Positions 12,267-24,714 of a stretch of DNA of 64,000 nucleotides are shown here, in pieces (the first letter of the stretch is position 1; every line of letters begins with the position of its first letter). The position numbers and the translations under genes were made by a program. Where the stretch lies: assembly GCF_042453785.1 (NCBI RefSeq), contig NC_091674.1, positions 30,143,501 to 30,207,500 of the forward strand, written 5' to 3'. The stretch is from Malus domestica. Lineage: Eukaryota > Streptophyta > Magnoliopsida > Rosales > Rosaceae. Under the pieces are notes generated by a model that saw nothing but the letters and a program-made list of their open reading frames with translations, was not told the DNA's origin and searched no databases.

Positions 12267-15200
12267 ATGTCAGACGGGCAAGATGAAAATCCTTTTGGAA
12301 GCAGCTCCGGGTTTGCAAGAACTACGGTGCAAAATGCAAAGTTCGAAGTGGAAAAGTTTGATGGCACAAACAACTTCGGGACGTGGCAATGTGAGGTCAA
12401 AGATGTGTTGACTCAACAAGATCTACTTGCCGCTTTGGGAGAGAAGCCGAAAGCTATGTCGAAGCCAGAATGGGAGAAATTAAATTTGTGGGCTTGCTCT
12501 TCAATTCGGTTGTGCCTTGCAAAAACTCAGATGTATTTTGTGATGCGGGAGACGATAGCAAGTGTGTTGTGGCAAAAATTGGAAGACAAGTATATGACGA
12601 AGAGTGCAGAGAACTGGCTACACTTGAAGAAAAAGCTCTACCGCTTTCAATACAAAGAAGGTACAAAAATGATTAGACACCTTGATGCTTTTAATAAGTT
12701 GATTGCCGACTTGTTAAATTTAGATGAGGATATTAAGGATGAAGATAAGGCCTTAATATTGTTGAATTCCTTGCCGGACTCTTATGAGCATTTTGTTACC
12801 ACTATTATGCATGGTAAAGAAACTGTGAAATTTGAAGATGTGTCAAATACCTTGATGAATTCTGAAATGAGGCATAGAGATAAAAACCATGATAGTACCT
12901 CTGAAGCTTTATTTGTTAGAGGTAGATCATCGGAGAGAAGATCATCTTCTAGTAGGAAAAAATCACAGTCTCGACCTAGAGGAAACTCTAAAGGTAGAAA
13001 ACCTTTGGAAAGGGATGAATGTGCCTTTTGTCGTAATAAAGGCCATTGGAAGAAAGATTGTCCTAAATTGAAGACCAAAGGCAAAGAAAGTTCTGAAGCT
13101 AATGTTGCTGAGGTTGAAACAGATTTTTCTGATTTTGCTTTAACCACTTCCTCATCATTTGATTGTGCTACTAAGTGGGTGTTGGATACGAGTTGTACTC
13201 ATCATATGACTCCTCACAAGGATTGGTTTTCAAGCTTGAAAGAGTTTGATGGTGGCGTTGTGTTCATGGGAGATGACAACCATTGCACAACAAAAGGGAT
13301 TGGTACAGTTCGTTTAAAGTTGCATGATGGCATGGTTAAAGAGTTGACAGGTATTCGGTATGTACCGAATTTGAAGAAAAATCTTATTTCTTTAGGTACT
13401 TTGAAATCCAAGGGCTTCAGGTTTCATTCAGATGGACAGACATTGAAAGTTACTTATGGTGCACTTGTTGTGATGAAAGCTCCTCGATGTGGCCATTTGT
13501 ATTTATTGCAGGGAAGCACTGTGACAGGTGAAGCATCTGTAGTCTCTGAAAATATGGGCACATCTGATTCAGATACTACTAGACTGTGGCATATGAGATT
13601 AGGCCATGCTGGTGAGAAAGCTCTACAAGGGCTTGTGAAAAAAGGTCTTTTAAAAGGTGCCACAACTTGTAAGCTTGATTTCTGCGAGCATTGTGTCTTG
13701 GGAAAGCAAACTAGAGTGAAGTTTGGTACTGCACTACATCAGACGAAGGGCATTCTTGATTATGTGCATTCGGATGTTTGGGGTCCTACAAAAACTCCCT
13801 CTTTGAGTGGTAGACATTGGTTCATGACCTTTGTTGATGATTATTCAAGAAGGTCTTGGGTCTACACTATGAAGCACAAGAGTGAGGTGTTAAGCATTTT
13901 CTTGGGTTGGAAGGAAATGGTTGAGAACCAGACTGGGAGAAAGATTAAGATTTTGAGATCGGATAATGGTGGTGAATACACATCCGACCCTTTCTTTAAA
14001 GTTTGCAAAGAGGAAGGAATTGTGAGACATTTTAGTGTTCGGGGAACTCCACAACAAAATGGAGTTGCAGAAAGATTGAATCGAACCTTGCTTGAGAAGG
14101 TTAGATGTATGTTGTCTCAGTCGGGTTTGAGCAAGTCGTTTTGGGCAGAGGCAGTTACTTATGCATGTCACATCATCAACCGGTTACCCTCAGCTGCTAT
14201 TCAAGGTAAGACACCAATGGAGGTATGGACTGGAAAACCTTCTTCTGATTATGACTATATCCGTATTTTTGGTTCACCTGCTTATTTTCATGTGACTGAA
14301 AATAAACTTGATCCTAAAGCCAAAAAGGCTATCTTTCTTGGTTTTAGTAGTGGTGTCAAAGGTTACAGGTTGTGGTGTCCAGAGATGAAGAAACTGGTAA
14401 TTAGTAGAGATGTGACATTTGATGAAGAAAGTATGTACAAAGGCTCTGAGAAGAATGTGAAAGATGTCCAACAGGTGGAGCTTGAGAGAGTTGCCTCTGG
14501 TACTTCAAATCATATTTCCGCTGATGTCGAAGCCACTACAAGTGAAGAAGTTGGAGACCATGAGGATGTTGAAGAAGTTGAACTTGAAGATTCTATTCAA
14601 TTTGAAGAGCAAGTTTCACCTCAAGAGTCTATTGCCAAGAACAGAGGAAAGAGACAAATTACCAAGCCAGCTCGGTATAGTGACTATGTTTCTTTTGCTC
14701 TTCCTATTATCACTAATGAGATTCCATCCAATTTCGAGGAAGCCATTGAGAGTGAGGAGAATGAGAGGTGGTGCAATGCCATGGGTGATGAGATGAATTC
14801 TCTCTTGAACAACAAGACTTGGGAGTTAGCTAAATTGCCTAAGAACAAGAAAGCTATCGGTTGCAAATGGGTGTATGCTAAGAAGGAAAATGCTGATGAG
14901 AAAAGTAATGTGAGATTCAAAGCAAGATTAGTTGCTAAAGGGTATGCACAAAAGGAGGGCATTGACTACAATGAAATCTTTTCTCCGGTTGTGAAGCACT
15001 CCTCAATTCGCATTATGTTAGCTCTTGTTGCACAGTATGATCTTGAGCTTGTGCAACTTGATGTGAAGACGGCTTTCCTACATGGTGATTTGAATGAAGA
15101 GATCTATATGTGTCAACCGGATGGGTATACAGTGAAAGGGAAGGAGAATTTGCTTTGCAAATTGAAGAAATCACTTTATGGCTTGAAGCAATCTCCAAGG

Positions 15201-16218
15201 CAATGGTATTTGAGGTTTGATAAATTTATGAGATGCCAAAATTATTCTAGAAGTCAATATGATCATTGTGTGTACTTCAAGAAGTTGCAAGATGGGTCTT
15301 TCATTTATTTGTTGATATATGTTGATGATATGTTGATTGCCTCAAAGAATGTCGAAGAGATTGAGAAATTGAAGAAGCAAATGAAAAATGAGTTTGAGAT
15401 GAAGGATCTTGGTGAAGCGAAGAAGATCCTTGGCATGGAGATCACTAGAGATAGAGAGAAGGGTTTGGTCAGTTTGAATCAAAGACAATACCTTGAGAAG
15501 TTGATTCGGAAGTTTGGAGTTCATGATTCAACTAAACCGGTTAGTACCCCTTTGGCTCCTCATTTTAAATTGAGTTCTCTACAATGTCCTAAAAATGATA
15601 AAGAGAAGCTGCAAATGAAAAATATACCATATGCAAATTTGGTTGGTAGTTTGATGTATGCAATGGTATGCTCTAGACCGGATATTGCTCATGCAGTTGG
15701 CATGGTGAGTCGATATATGCATAATCCAGGTAAAGAGCATTGGCAAGCAGCTAAGTGGATATTGAGGTATCTCCATGGTACTCGAGATTTGGTTTATGCT
15801 TTGAGAGATATGACTCTGGTATTGGTCATTTTGCAGTTGGTTATGTTGATTCAGATTATGCAGGTGATCTGGATGGAAGGAAGTCTACTATAGAGGTTGA
15901 ATATATGGCAGTTGCCGAAGCTATAAAGGAGGCCACTTGGATACATGGGCTGATTAGAAATTTGGGGTTGATCAGAAGCAGGTGGAGGTACATTGTGATA
16001 GTCAGAGTGCCATTTATTTGGCTAAGTATCAGGTTCATCATGCGAGGACCAAGCACATAGATGTGCGTTATCACTTTGTTCGTGAAATTGTTGGTGAATG
16101 GGAAATCATTCTCCAGAAGATTCCAACTAAAGACAACCCCGCTGATATGTTGACTAAGGTTGTTGGTGTAGCAAAGTTTGTTCATTGCTTGAACTTGGCT
16201 CACATTTTGCCTATATAA
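12267..16218 (+). pseudogene. Copia-1 gag-pol, broken in RNase H
   Basis: The uninterrupted frame runs from the ATG at 12267 to 15893 (about 1208 codons). Order: gag (UBN2-type) with the zinc knuckle CAFCRNKGHWKKDC (13020-13061); protease with the variant active site LDTSC; integrase with an HHCC finger (HMRLGHAG...CEHCVLG), HSDVWGP, LRSDNGGEY and AERLNRTL; reverse transcriptase with [22 protein letters not shown] and YVDDML. RNase H is damaged: the frame shifts near 15805, a segment between DGRKST and EVEYMAVAEA is missing, and a second shift occurs near 15965. The last recognisable part (HCDSQSAIYLAK to KDNPADMLTK) ends at about 16218 in yet another frame. Gag and integrase features fit the Tork/Tnt1-like lineage. 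Confidence 0.92.
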
Positions 16219-16360
16219 AGAAGGCGTTGAGCAGTAGGAGTTTTGGAGCATTTGGCTCGGCATGAGTTGTTCTCTTGCTAGTGTTTGGGAGTGATGGTGT
16301 GTGTTAATTGTGTTGGTTGGCTTATCATGGCGTTTTTCGGAACTTGGCCAAGGTGGAGAT

Positions 16361-16779
16361 TGTTGAATAAGTGGCCAAGTGGACAACAAAACAAATTAAA
16401 AAAAGGAAAGGACAACATGATTATGTTTCCTTGTTTTGTGGCATGTTTTGTGGCTTTTTTTAAAGCCATAATTATGAGGCTTTTTTCGGATAGAAGAAAT
16501 AAGGAAGGAAGAGCTCATTTTCAGTAAGTGAGCTTATTTTCTGCCGAGAGCAAGGAGAGTTGTAGAGAGCCCAAAAGAAAGAAGAAGTTGCTGCTTCATT
16601 TGGTTAGTAATCATCCACCAAAGTAGTTGTTGTTGTAATAGCTTTGAGCTATATGTATAGAGAATAAATTATTCATTATATTTCTTTCTCTATTTGTTGA
16701 TGTGGTGTGTGAGAGCTATTGGGTGTATTGGGTTAGCTTGAGTTGGTTCCAACGGGTTTGGTGCTATCCTAGCACAACA
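16361..16779 (+). repeat. 3' LTR of copia-1
   Basis: 419 bp, TGTTGAATAAG to CTAGCACAACA, preceded by the purine tract AAGGTGGAGA. It contains a 19-bp insertion near 16521 relative to the 5' LTR. Confidence 0.93.
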
Positions 16780-17196
16780 AAACCATTCAATATAAGTTGT
16801 ATCTGATTTGATCAGGTCTGAGACTTCTACATTCTTCAAAGGGTGGTGCTATCTACACACCCATTTTTACCTCTCACACCCACTCTCAATTTCTGACCGC
16901 CGAATCGAATGAATTGAAAAAGATCAATAGACAAAAATTAACAAAAGTGTAAGAAGTAAAAATGGAGGTGTGAATAGCACTACCCTCTTCAAAAACAAGG
17001 ATGAAAGTTTGTCTATAACGAATAAAACAATCACCTCGTTAAAAGGATTAGCTAGTTGAAACAAAAGAGATAAACCATGTAGCCTAAAAACATGGACCCT
17101 TAGCATACATAAATCTCTGTCAGCTCTCACATAATATATACATCTCATTCAACAAATCACAAGTTCAGTAGATGAATACAAAATGACAGCCACCAC

Positions 17197-19556
17197 TTAC
17201 GGCGGAGAACGAATAAGTTTACCGCTGCCATTTGGTGTCGTAGACGCGCTAGTCAAGTTCAATGCCACGGAATCTGGTGAAGGTGGCAGCGGATCACTCT
17301 TTAACGGCACAATATCATCGGCCAAAATATCAATCTCCTCTGCTTTTTGTATGTTAAAATCGTCGCTCTGTATCCACTTCAGTTCATTAAGCACCTCAAC
17401 CATAGAAGGTCTCACGTCTTTGTCAGTCTGCAGGCAGCGAAATGCTAGTTCCGCCACAGCAATGATCATTTTTCGTGTTCTGGAGTCCGATTCAAACCCT
17501 AAGTATGGGTCTACAAGCTCATGTAATGTATGGTTTTTAATCTTGTTGATCGCCATGGTAGACAAATTGATCTCGTGTCGATGCCTCGTGATGTCAACAG
17601 CCGGCATGGATGATATGAGCTCAATCAGTACCACACCAAAGCTATAGACATCACTCTTACTCGTAAGCTGGTAGCATTGGTTATACTCGGGATCAACATA
17701 ACCCGGAGTCCCTTGTGGAGCAGTTGAGATGTGCGTGACATTCATTGGGAAGAGGCGAGATAGTCCAAAATCTGCTACCTTAACACCGAAGTTGTTGTCA
17801 AGAAGAATATTCGTAGTTTTCACGTCACGGTGGATAATGTCAGATGCATGAAGATATGACAGTGCGCTTGCGGTTTCAATGGCAATGTTTATTCGAGTAA
17901 GCCATGGAAGTGCGCCAGGTTTTGCTCTTCCTCCGTGAAGATGTTCAGCAAGAGTTCCGTTAGGAATGTACTCGTACACAAGGAGGAGTTCACGGCTTTG
18001 TCGAGAGGTGCAACCATAGAGCAACACAAGATTTTGGTGGCGCAGGCGAGCTAAAATCTCGATTTCATTCATGAACTGCTCAACTCTCTTCCAATTGTTT
18101 TCATATAGACGCTTGACTGCAACCGCTCTCCCATCGTGCACATTTCCTATATACGAAATTTATAAAATTAAGAACTGGAAGGGTTCATAAAACGGTTAAG
18201 AAAATCTGTGATCTTACCATGATAAACTGTGCCAAAGCCTCCATCGCCAAGTTCTTTCGCAGAATCAAAATAATTAGTCGCTTCTTCAAGTTCCTTATAG
18301 CTGAAAATATGTACTCCAAGGTAGGTACTTCCCTTCTCCATATCGTCATCCATAGAATAGGTACTCGAAAGGATGCCTCGAGTTACAAAGGACGATGGAT
18401 CATATGGTTTTCTGTTTCGGCGCTGGTATACAAAGAAAATAAGACACATTATAGCAACGGTAGCAGTAGCTGTGCAAACACCTGATAAGAGGTTGCAATG
18501 TTGATAATTAGATACTGATTAGTGAATATAATCTAATTGAGAAATGTGATAGAACATTAAGGATTGAAGAAACAAAGGGGTTTGCTGATATATTACCTAC
18601 AATAACCTTCCTCTTCCAGTTCCAAGGATTGTCTGCAAAAGAAATCAAACAAGCAGAATTCTTAGAATATAGTTATGATACAAACTTAAACCTCAAACAT
18701 GCATATTCTCACCGCTCTATATACAAACACAAATACTTTACAGAAGAAATCTCTACTGTGCGCAGGTTTTCTGAAAAACTCAAGCATTACTAAAAGGGAA
18801 AAAGTTTGCTACAGAAGTACCATCATCACAGGTTTTGACATGAGGTCGATCACTACAAAAACACACGAATTCATTGTTATCGAATCCACAGCGCCCGCCA
18901 CTCCTCTGGCAATTGCTGCAGTTCTGCGCAGTCCAATTCAAAATGAACCCCATCTTCAAGATTTCGGTGTAGTTCATTTGCATCAATGCGTCGACTTTAA
19001 CAGCATCATCGAAAGGCAAATGAACTGAAGACTGGCACGAGTCTAACGAATAGCTCATGCGCTCAACTACCTCCATGTGAAAAATAGCAAAAGAGTGATG
19101 GCTGCCGTTGCTAGCACAGTCAATGGGATATGGAAGCATGTATTCCAAAGGTTCTTCGGGGCAACCATAAAAGAAGGAAAAATTGACGTGATTGGAACTA
19201 TACTTGAAAGGCGTTCGTTCGAGGCTGAAGTTGTGGAGAGGGAGTGGACATTTCTCATCATAGACCGCAGCAGCGTTGGCCAGCACAAACGAATGGTTTG
19301 AGTAAAAGATTTCTTTAACTATGTACTCATCGCCTGAAATACTCAGTACCGGAAATCTTCCGTTGCAGGTGATCTTGAAGCTAGGGTAACCACAGAAGGA
19401 GTCTTGGTTGCCAGAAAGCCAAAAAGGGTAGCTTATATTCGGGCCATGTCCGCACTTTTGAGGCTCGCAGCGCTCGAAGCTTCGGTCTATGGAGAAAGCT
19501 CGGTTGGCGAAGGTTGTGAAGATGATGGTGACAACAATGATATGGAGGAGATTCAT
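17197..19556 (-). CDS. LRK10L-type receptor-like kinase, GUB_WAK ectodomain
   Basis: Minus-strand exons 18821-19556, 18597-18632, 18218-18481 and 17197-18146 join in frame to 661 aa. The first in-frame ATG, 19556, gives a signal peptide (MNLLHIIVVTIIFTTFANRAFS). The Cys-rich wall-associated ectodomain follows (CEPQKCGHGPNISYPFW, CGYPSFKITC, FFYGCP, WAK_assoc C-terminal cysteines). A transmembrane helix spans about residues 259-276. The kinase has the Gly loop GDGGFGTVYHG (336-346), Lys357, HRD 451-453 with the following VKTTNILLD, DFG 471-473, and GTPGYVDPEYNQC. All catalytic residues are present, so it is a likely active RD kinase at the plasma membrane. Family relatives act in wall sensing, immunity and ABA or stress signalling. 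Family and exon order fit the LEAF RUST 10 LRK10L1 group. An isolated ectodomain paralogue lies 2 kb upstream on the same strand. Confidence 0.92.
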
Positions 19557-19879
19557 GATCAAGAAACAGAAAGAAAAACAGAGAAGGAATAGCAAAATGG
19601 ACCCGAAGGGAAGCTTTTAAAATAGATTTTGGATTCGTTTAAAACTGCTGTTGGAAGAGCTAAAGCATTTTCTGACAAATAAATATGCTTGCTTGAACAA
19701 GGTTATTATTTCATTTCAAAGGAATAACACCGTCCAGAAATGATTTACAGCTTTTTGGTGGAAAGTTTGCCGAGAAGGACCACACGAGACGAGAGAATCA
19801 TACAAAATAAGACTTTGATTTTGAAGTTTTGTGGAATTTTGGTAGCAAATGCTGGAAAACCCAAAACCAAACAAAATAA

Positions 19880-20043
19880 TTTAAGGAGAACTAATTAAAA
19901 TAGCTTGAAAACTTTGAGTTTTAATAATAAAGACAAAATAATGAGTAAAATGAATAGTACTAATATGACTTTTTAATGTAAAAATGTGGTTTTTCTTTAA
20001 AGTAAACAGTACCAAGAGTTTTTCGTTAAAGTTCCTAATAATT
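19880..20043. mobile_element. MITE, copy 1 of the AGGAACTTTAACGAAAA family
   Basis: About 160 bp with imperfect terminal inverted repeats, TTAAGGAGAACTAATTAAAA on the left and TTTTTCGTTAAAGTTCCTAA on the right. The interior has the landmark GAAAACTTTGAGTTTTAA. A second copy at 43683-44350 is split by a solo LTR. It lies 5' of the LRK10L gene. Confidence 0.65.
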
Positions 20044-21534
20044 TATGGCAATATTTTATTTTCCACTACGTTCTTGGTCATTTGGACACCCTTCGAGAAA
20101 CTGGTATACTTTGATGATATTTAGTGAAGCATATACATTATTTTGGCAATAATGTTGACTTTTGATTTTTGAACAAGGAATGAGATTCAGAAAAATCAAT
20201 GCTAAATGCCCTAAAAGGAAATACCTACACTTAGAACCAAATTCAATGAAAATTCAAAGTGACTGAACAAAGACCTAAAATAAATTGAAATATACTGAAA
20301 ACCGAAGTGTTCTCGAAAGTTAACAAAATTAAAAAAATGATATATTCCCAGCTCTGAAATGGGGTATAGCCTCCCCTCCTCCTAAACTTTTGGATTGCAA
20401 ACGAAAATACCAAATGTTTTTGCTTAGGAAAGGATCGTTACCAATTCGAACCGACAAAAAAATAGGGTAGAAATTTTCAATTTTGAGGTAGGCAATAAAA
20501 TGAGTGATGCAGCACTACATATGTTTCGGTGGATTTGCTTGAAAATTGAGATTTGTGGTTGGTTGAACCGAAAGTGTAGAAAGAAGTAGGGAATTTTGAA
20601 CTCTTTTCTTCTTTCTGTGTGACACTTTCGGCCAAGACACAAGGAATGGGATCAAGAGGGGGTGGGAGAGGCTAGAATTCATGGGATGGATCATTGTGAG
20701 CTTTTCTGTAAATTGTATACGGGCGTGTGGGTGTGCAAAGTCTAAAATATTCTTAAATCCAGTTGCATGTGGAACACAAGCACAAGAAAAAAAAAATGTA
20801 GAAATAGCCGGACGTAAGAATTTCTCTTAATTCAACCCTAATTACAATGTGCTCGGTTAGACTTAATGGCAATCTTGCTTCACTACACCTAATCTGATCT
20901 CAATCGGAAGGTGGAGAAATTGTCTGTGGAAAGAATCACAAGATCAATTGTTGCGTGAAGTGTGAAGTATTTAAAATCTTATAGAATTCCTTGCTAACCT
21001 CGTTGACCTTTGACTGGTCAATTTCTACGTGGCATATGGCATATCTTTTCACCTACGACTGGTAACAAACCTTCTGGTTTGTCCACGAGTTTTAGACGAT
21101 GACTAGTCAAAGAAGCATCACTTTTGGTGTCTACCGTCCATGTCCATTCAGTATATGCCTTTGGAATTTAGATAAAATAGGAAGCCCAAACTAACCAAGC
21201 ATTCCCCAATTATGTCTTATAATCTGAAAACTAATTACATCATGGATAATTTATTCTGTCATTGCCAACAGAGTTGAATATTTGATGTTGTCTAATTTTG
21301 ACTAATTAACGGAAACTCCAAAATAAAAAAAAATAAAAAAATAAAAAACTCTTCTTTCACCTGGATTCATCTTTAATTGTTATACATATTATCTATACTA
21401 GAGGGGTGGATGAGGGGTTAAGTCTTACATGTGTTAGCAATAATGTAATTCAAACTTGTTTTTTGTAATAATCAAACCTAAGATCTATCACTTATCACTA
21501 GATTGTAACACTAAGTAGCATCTCTAGTCTTATA
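20044..21534. other. Intergenic stretch between LRK10L loci
   Basis: About 1.5 kb with no kinase exon on either strand, although it lies just downstream of the orphan ectodomain exon at 21600-22398. Two pairs of TGACTAGTCA-like or TTGACC motifs occur near 21010-21110. The block at 21400-21500 resembles 5440-5530. No gene was seen. Confidence 0.55.
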
Positions 21535-21599
21535 TTAAACCAAGAAAATTGATCTTAAGTAATTAACAGATAGATTAAGGAATAGGAGCATATGCGTAC

Positions 21600-22398
21600 C
21601 ATCAACAACTGGGCACGTCTGATCATGAGGTCCGTCCCCACACAAGCATAGAAAAGAATCATTACTCGAGTTCGACCCACAGGTTCCATTGGATATTAAA
21701 CATCGATTACAGAGCTCCCACTCCGCATCGTAGGCCACCTGAAACCCCTGTTTCAAAACCTCTTTGAGCACAACCGTCGTCACATTCTCCAGCGGCATAG
21801 CATCCACACCCTCCCACATAATCGGAACTCGAATATTCGTATGGCACGAGGCCCAATTTTTCAGACGAATCCTCGACAAAGAGTCGTCGACATAGTATGA
21901 TATATTGTGGTCCGTACCCTCTACCTTGCAAGTGAAGTTATTGAGTACTGACTCGCTCTGCGGTGGGCAGCCGTAGAACAGCGACAGGTTCCGAACAGCT
22001 GGGACGTAGGAAAAACGGTCGTAGTCCAAAGTGGTGTTGACAATGTTGGTAATACAGGCGGTGTCCCAGAGATCTGAGCGAGCGATTGTCATGGTGTAAA
22101 ACTGTCCGATAAAGTTCAACACAAGAAAATCCTGGTCTTTAATTTTCATGACAGGGTATTGATCTCCTCGGCAGGTGAGCTCGTAGTCTTCGCGGCCGCA
22201 GTGTTGGGGGCGGCTGGCGGTGGCCCAGAAGGGGTAGGAGATGTTTTTGAGGAGGCCGCAGTCGTAGTAGCTGCGGCACTCGGTGTATCGGTGATCATCC
22301 TCTCCGAAAGCGGCGGTGGGGAGTAATATTACTGTGATCAAAATGTGGAAGATGATGAGGAAGGAGATGGGTAGTTTTAGGAGAAAATGGGTAGGCAT
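21600..22398 (-). pseudogene. Orphan LRK10L-type ectodomain exon without a kinase
   Basis: ATG at 22398 opens 266 codons. There is a signal peptide (MPTHFLLKLPISFLIIFHILI...), then GUB_WAK-type cysteines: CRSYYDCGLLKNISYPFW, HCGREDYELTC, LFYGCPP and the WAK_assoc end LCNRCLISNGTCGS...CLCGDG. The exon ends with a good donor (GATG|GTACGC at 21600) in the same phase and place as exon 1 of the complete gene downstream. No transmembrane or kinase exon follows before that gene. Read-through past the donor adds 21 residues and a stop at 21535. It may be a truncated duplicate, a secreted wall-binding protein, or an exon that splices into the downstream gene. The ectodomain frame itself is undamaged. 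Confidence 0.75.
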
Positions 22399-23049
22399 AG
22401 TAATTTGTTGAAGCTCAAAGGGACATGGAGAATAATATATCTTGATGGCTGAAAAGGGAGATTGGGAAGCTAGTGGGATGAAATTATATACGGAAGAAAT
22501 TCAAAGGGGAAGAATATTATTATCTGATTTGACGATCGGAAGGGGAAGTGGGTGGGGTTTTACGTGAGAGATGGATAAGACGATGGCTTGGTATATTGAA
22601 TTGACTTTTCTGTGTGTTTTTGCCCAAGAAAATTCCAGTGAACGCAAGAACGGGATATACGTAAACAATTGAACGGGATGCACTTGATATTTACGGTAGA
22701 TAATAAGTCAATATAAAAACGTATCAATTTGTTTCGTCAATAGAAAGGCGTCTTGACCTGTTTTCATTATAGTTAATGTTAGGGTGACTAAATTTATAAA
22801 TAAAATTGCATAAAATAAATACATGTAAGTTGATAATTGAAATATTACTTAAAGCGTTGATAAATATGCTCAATCATATTAGTGAAACATTATTTAGCTT
22901 ACAAATTTAATTTTTCTAACATTATCATTTCACTATATTATCAATATTATTGACAAAAATATCGACATTATTGATACTTGACAAATTCGTGTACATCCTC
23001 CCCAAAAGATTAGAATAATAGCTTTAGGGGATGTGTACTAACAAAATGA
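22399..23049. other. Upstream region of the orphan ectodomain exon
   Basis: AT-rich, no gene seen. It would contain the promoter of the minus-strand ectodomain exon, but no clear TATA element could be fixed. Confidence 0.4.
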
Positions 23050-24044
23050 GTAAATTACACTTTACTACCTCATGTTTGAGGTTTATTGCAACCTTATACA
23101 ACATTTTCAAAACATTTCACTTTCATACCTCACGTACTATTTTATTTTAATATAATACATCTGTTACATTTTTCATTCATTGATTCATTAAAAGCTAACG
23201 TGGCTGCCACATTGGTGTCACATGGCTGCCACATGGCTGCCACATGGCTGCCAAATTTGTGCCACATGACAAAAATAATAATTTTGTATACATTAAAAAT
23301 ATTATAATATTTACCCTAAAAAATAAATAAATAAAAAACCACCCAGAAATCGTTCCCCACCCATCACCCCCTCCCTCTCATCCATCATCACCCACCCCCA
23401 AAAATCTCACCCCGAGCCCATCCCCTTCTCCCATCACCCCTTCCAAAAATCCATATTCTTCAATCTCCACAAGCATATTCAACACGACGTCGTCAGTTCT
23501 GGCCGTCGTGCCGTTTCCAAGCGGAAAAGAAAAGGAGAGATTCTAATCGACTTTGAGGCCGAGTTCGACCGCCAATGAATCTGACGAGTCGCATTGGTTG
23601 CGGGTGAGCTCTGGTTTCCATGGCGTCCGGTTTCAGAGGGGAGGTGAAGAGAGTAGAGGAGAGGGAGGTGGGTCGGGGGAATGGGTTTTTAGGTTTTTTG
23701 GGTTAGGTGGGGTGGGATGGGGTGTTTGGGTTGCAGGGATGAAAGGGCTCAGGGAAGGAAGGTTTTTATTATTATTTTTATTATTATTTTTTAAATTGGG
23801 TAAATTATTATAATATTTTAAATGCATAAAAAAATAAAAATTTGTCACGTGGCACAACTTTGGCAGCCACATCATCACAAATGTGGATCTCATATTTGAC
23901 ACATCATCACTTAACGGTTTACTTAACAGATGTATGAAATTGAAATAAAATGATAAGTACATGTATGAAATTGAAATATTTTAAAGATGTTGTAAGGAAT
24001 TGAAATCGATTCCAAATTTGAGGGGGTAAAATAACAAAATTTAT
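23050..24044. mobile_element. Pack-type non-autonomous DNA transposon
   Basis: Subterminal regions of about 200 bp are inverted relatives. On the left are ATTACACTTTACTACCTCA, CATTTCACTTTCATAC, ACATCTGTTA and ACGTGGCTGCCACATTGGTG. On the right, read in reverse, are TTTGTTATTTTACCCCCTCA, ATTTCAATTTCATACATG, ACATCTGTTA and ATGTGGCTGCC. The left arm has a CACATGGCTGC tandem run at about 23214-23255. The interior (about 23340-23760) is sharply more GC- and C-rich than its surroundings and looks like captured genic DNA. No transposase is present. A Mutator-like origin is possible; target duplications were not resolved. Confidence 0.55.
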
Positions 24045-24189
24045 GCACGAGGCTAACTGCCCCCTCCGTAGTGATCTTATACCCTTTTAATGATTAAATA
24101 TATGATTATTAGGTAAGTGATGATAATTATTTTAATGTGCAATTCACTCATTATTTGATTTCGAAACCCTGTAAAAAGAATAAAAATAA

Positions 24190-24714
24190 GAGAAATGCTA
24201 AGGATCTCTTAAAGTGAGATACTATATGAATTTTTTCCACGATAAATTTTTCATAGTTTCTCAGAACACAAGTATGACATCACGTGTCATTATATAAGTG
24301 GACGATATATTTTTCATTATTTCTTGGAATAAAGGTGGTGCACCACATGTCATTACATAAGTGGTGGGAAATTTCATTTTTTAAGTTGTTAATTTTTTAA
24401 CAAAACTATCTCGCTACTTGTATAGTGACACATGATGTACCACTTCGTATTCCGAGCACACTAAAAAATCTCTCATCCGCCAACTCACAATTTAATATTA
24501 ATTTATGTGCCAACATTATAAAACTTTCACCACTTATATAGTGACACATGGTGTACAGCCCCACATTCCGGGTACACTGAAAAATCTCTCTTCTGCCACC
24601 TCATAAATTATTGTTAATTTTTGTGCTATTATTATAAAATATTATATCAAAAAGTAAAAAGGATAAAGAGTCCATAAAGTCTCACTTAAAAAAAAACTCT
24701 CTTTAACATTTCTC
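24190..24714. mobile_element. Small non-autonomous DNA transposon (MITE), 525 bp
   Basis: Terminal inverted repeats GAGAAATGCTAAGGATCTCT / AAGTGAGA on the left match, in reverse, AAGTGAGAC and GAGAAATGTTAAAGAGAG on the right. The interior holds repeated blocks with AGTGACACATG(A/G)TGTAC and CACACTAAAAAATCTCTC. There is no coding sequence. Confidence 0.6.

Larger units (their letters stand above)
11810..16779 (+). mobile_element. Full-length Ty1/copia retrotransposon, Tork-type (copia-1)
   Basis: Two LTRs (408 and 419 bp) begin TGTTGAATAAG and end CACAACA. They are flanked by a perfect 5-bp target duplication, AAACC at 11805-11809 and 16780-16784. A tRNA-iMet primer-binding site (TGGTATCAGAGC, 12220-12231) follows the 5' LTR after a 2-nt gap. 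A purine-rich AAGGTGGAGA precedes the 3' LTR. The LTRs differ by a few substitutions, an 8-bp duplication (5' copy) and a 19-bp insertion (3' copy). The element inserted between the CBP60 and LRK10L genes. The gag-pol is broken in RNase H, so it is non-autonomous now. Confidence 0.95.

Noticed and set aside
19557-19595. Longer N-terminus of the LRK10L kinase
   Set aside because: The upstream in-frame codon at 19595 is TTG; the ATG at 19556 gives a normal signal peptide.
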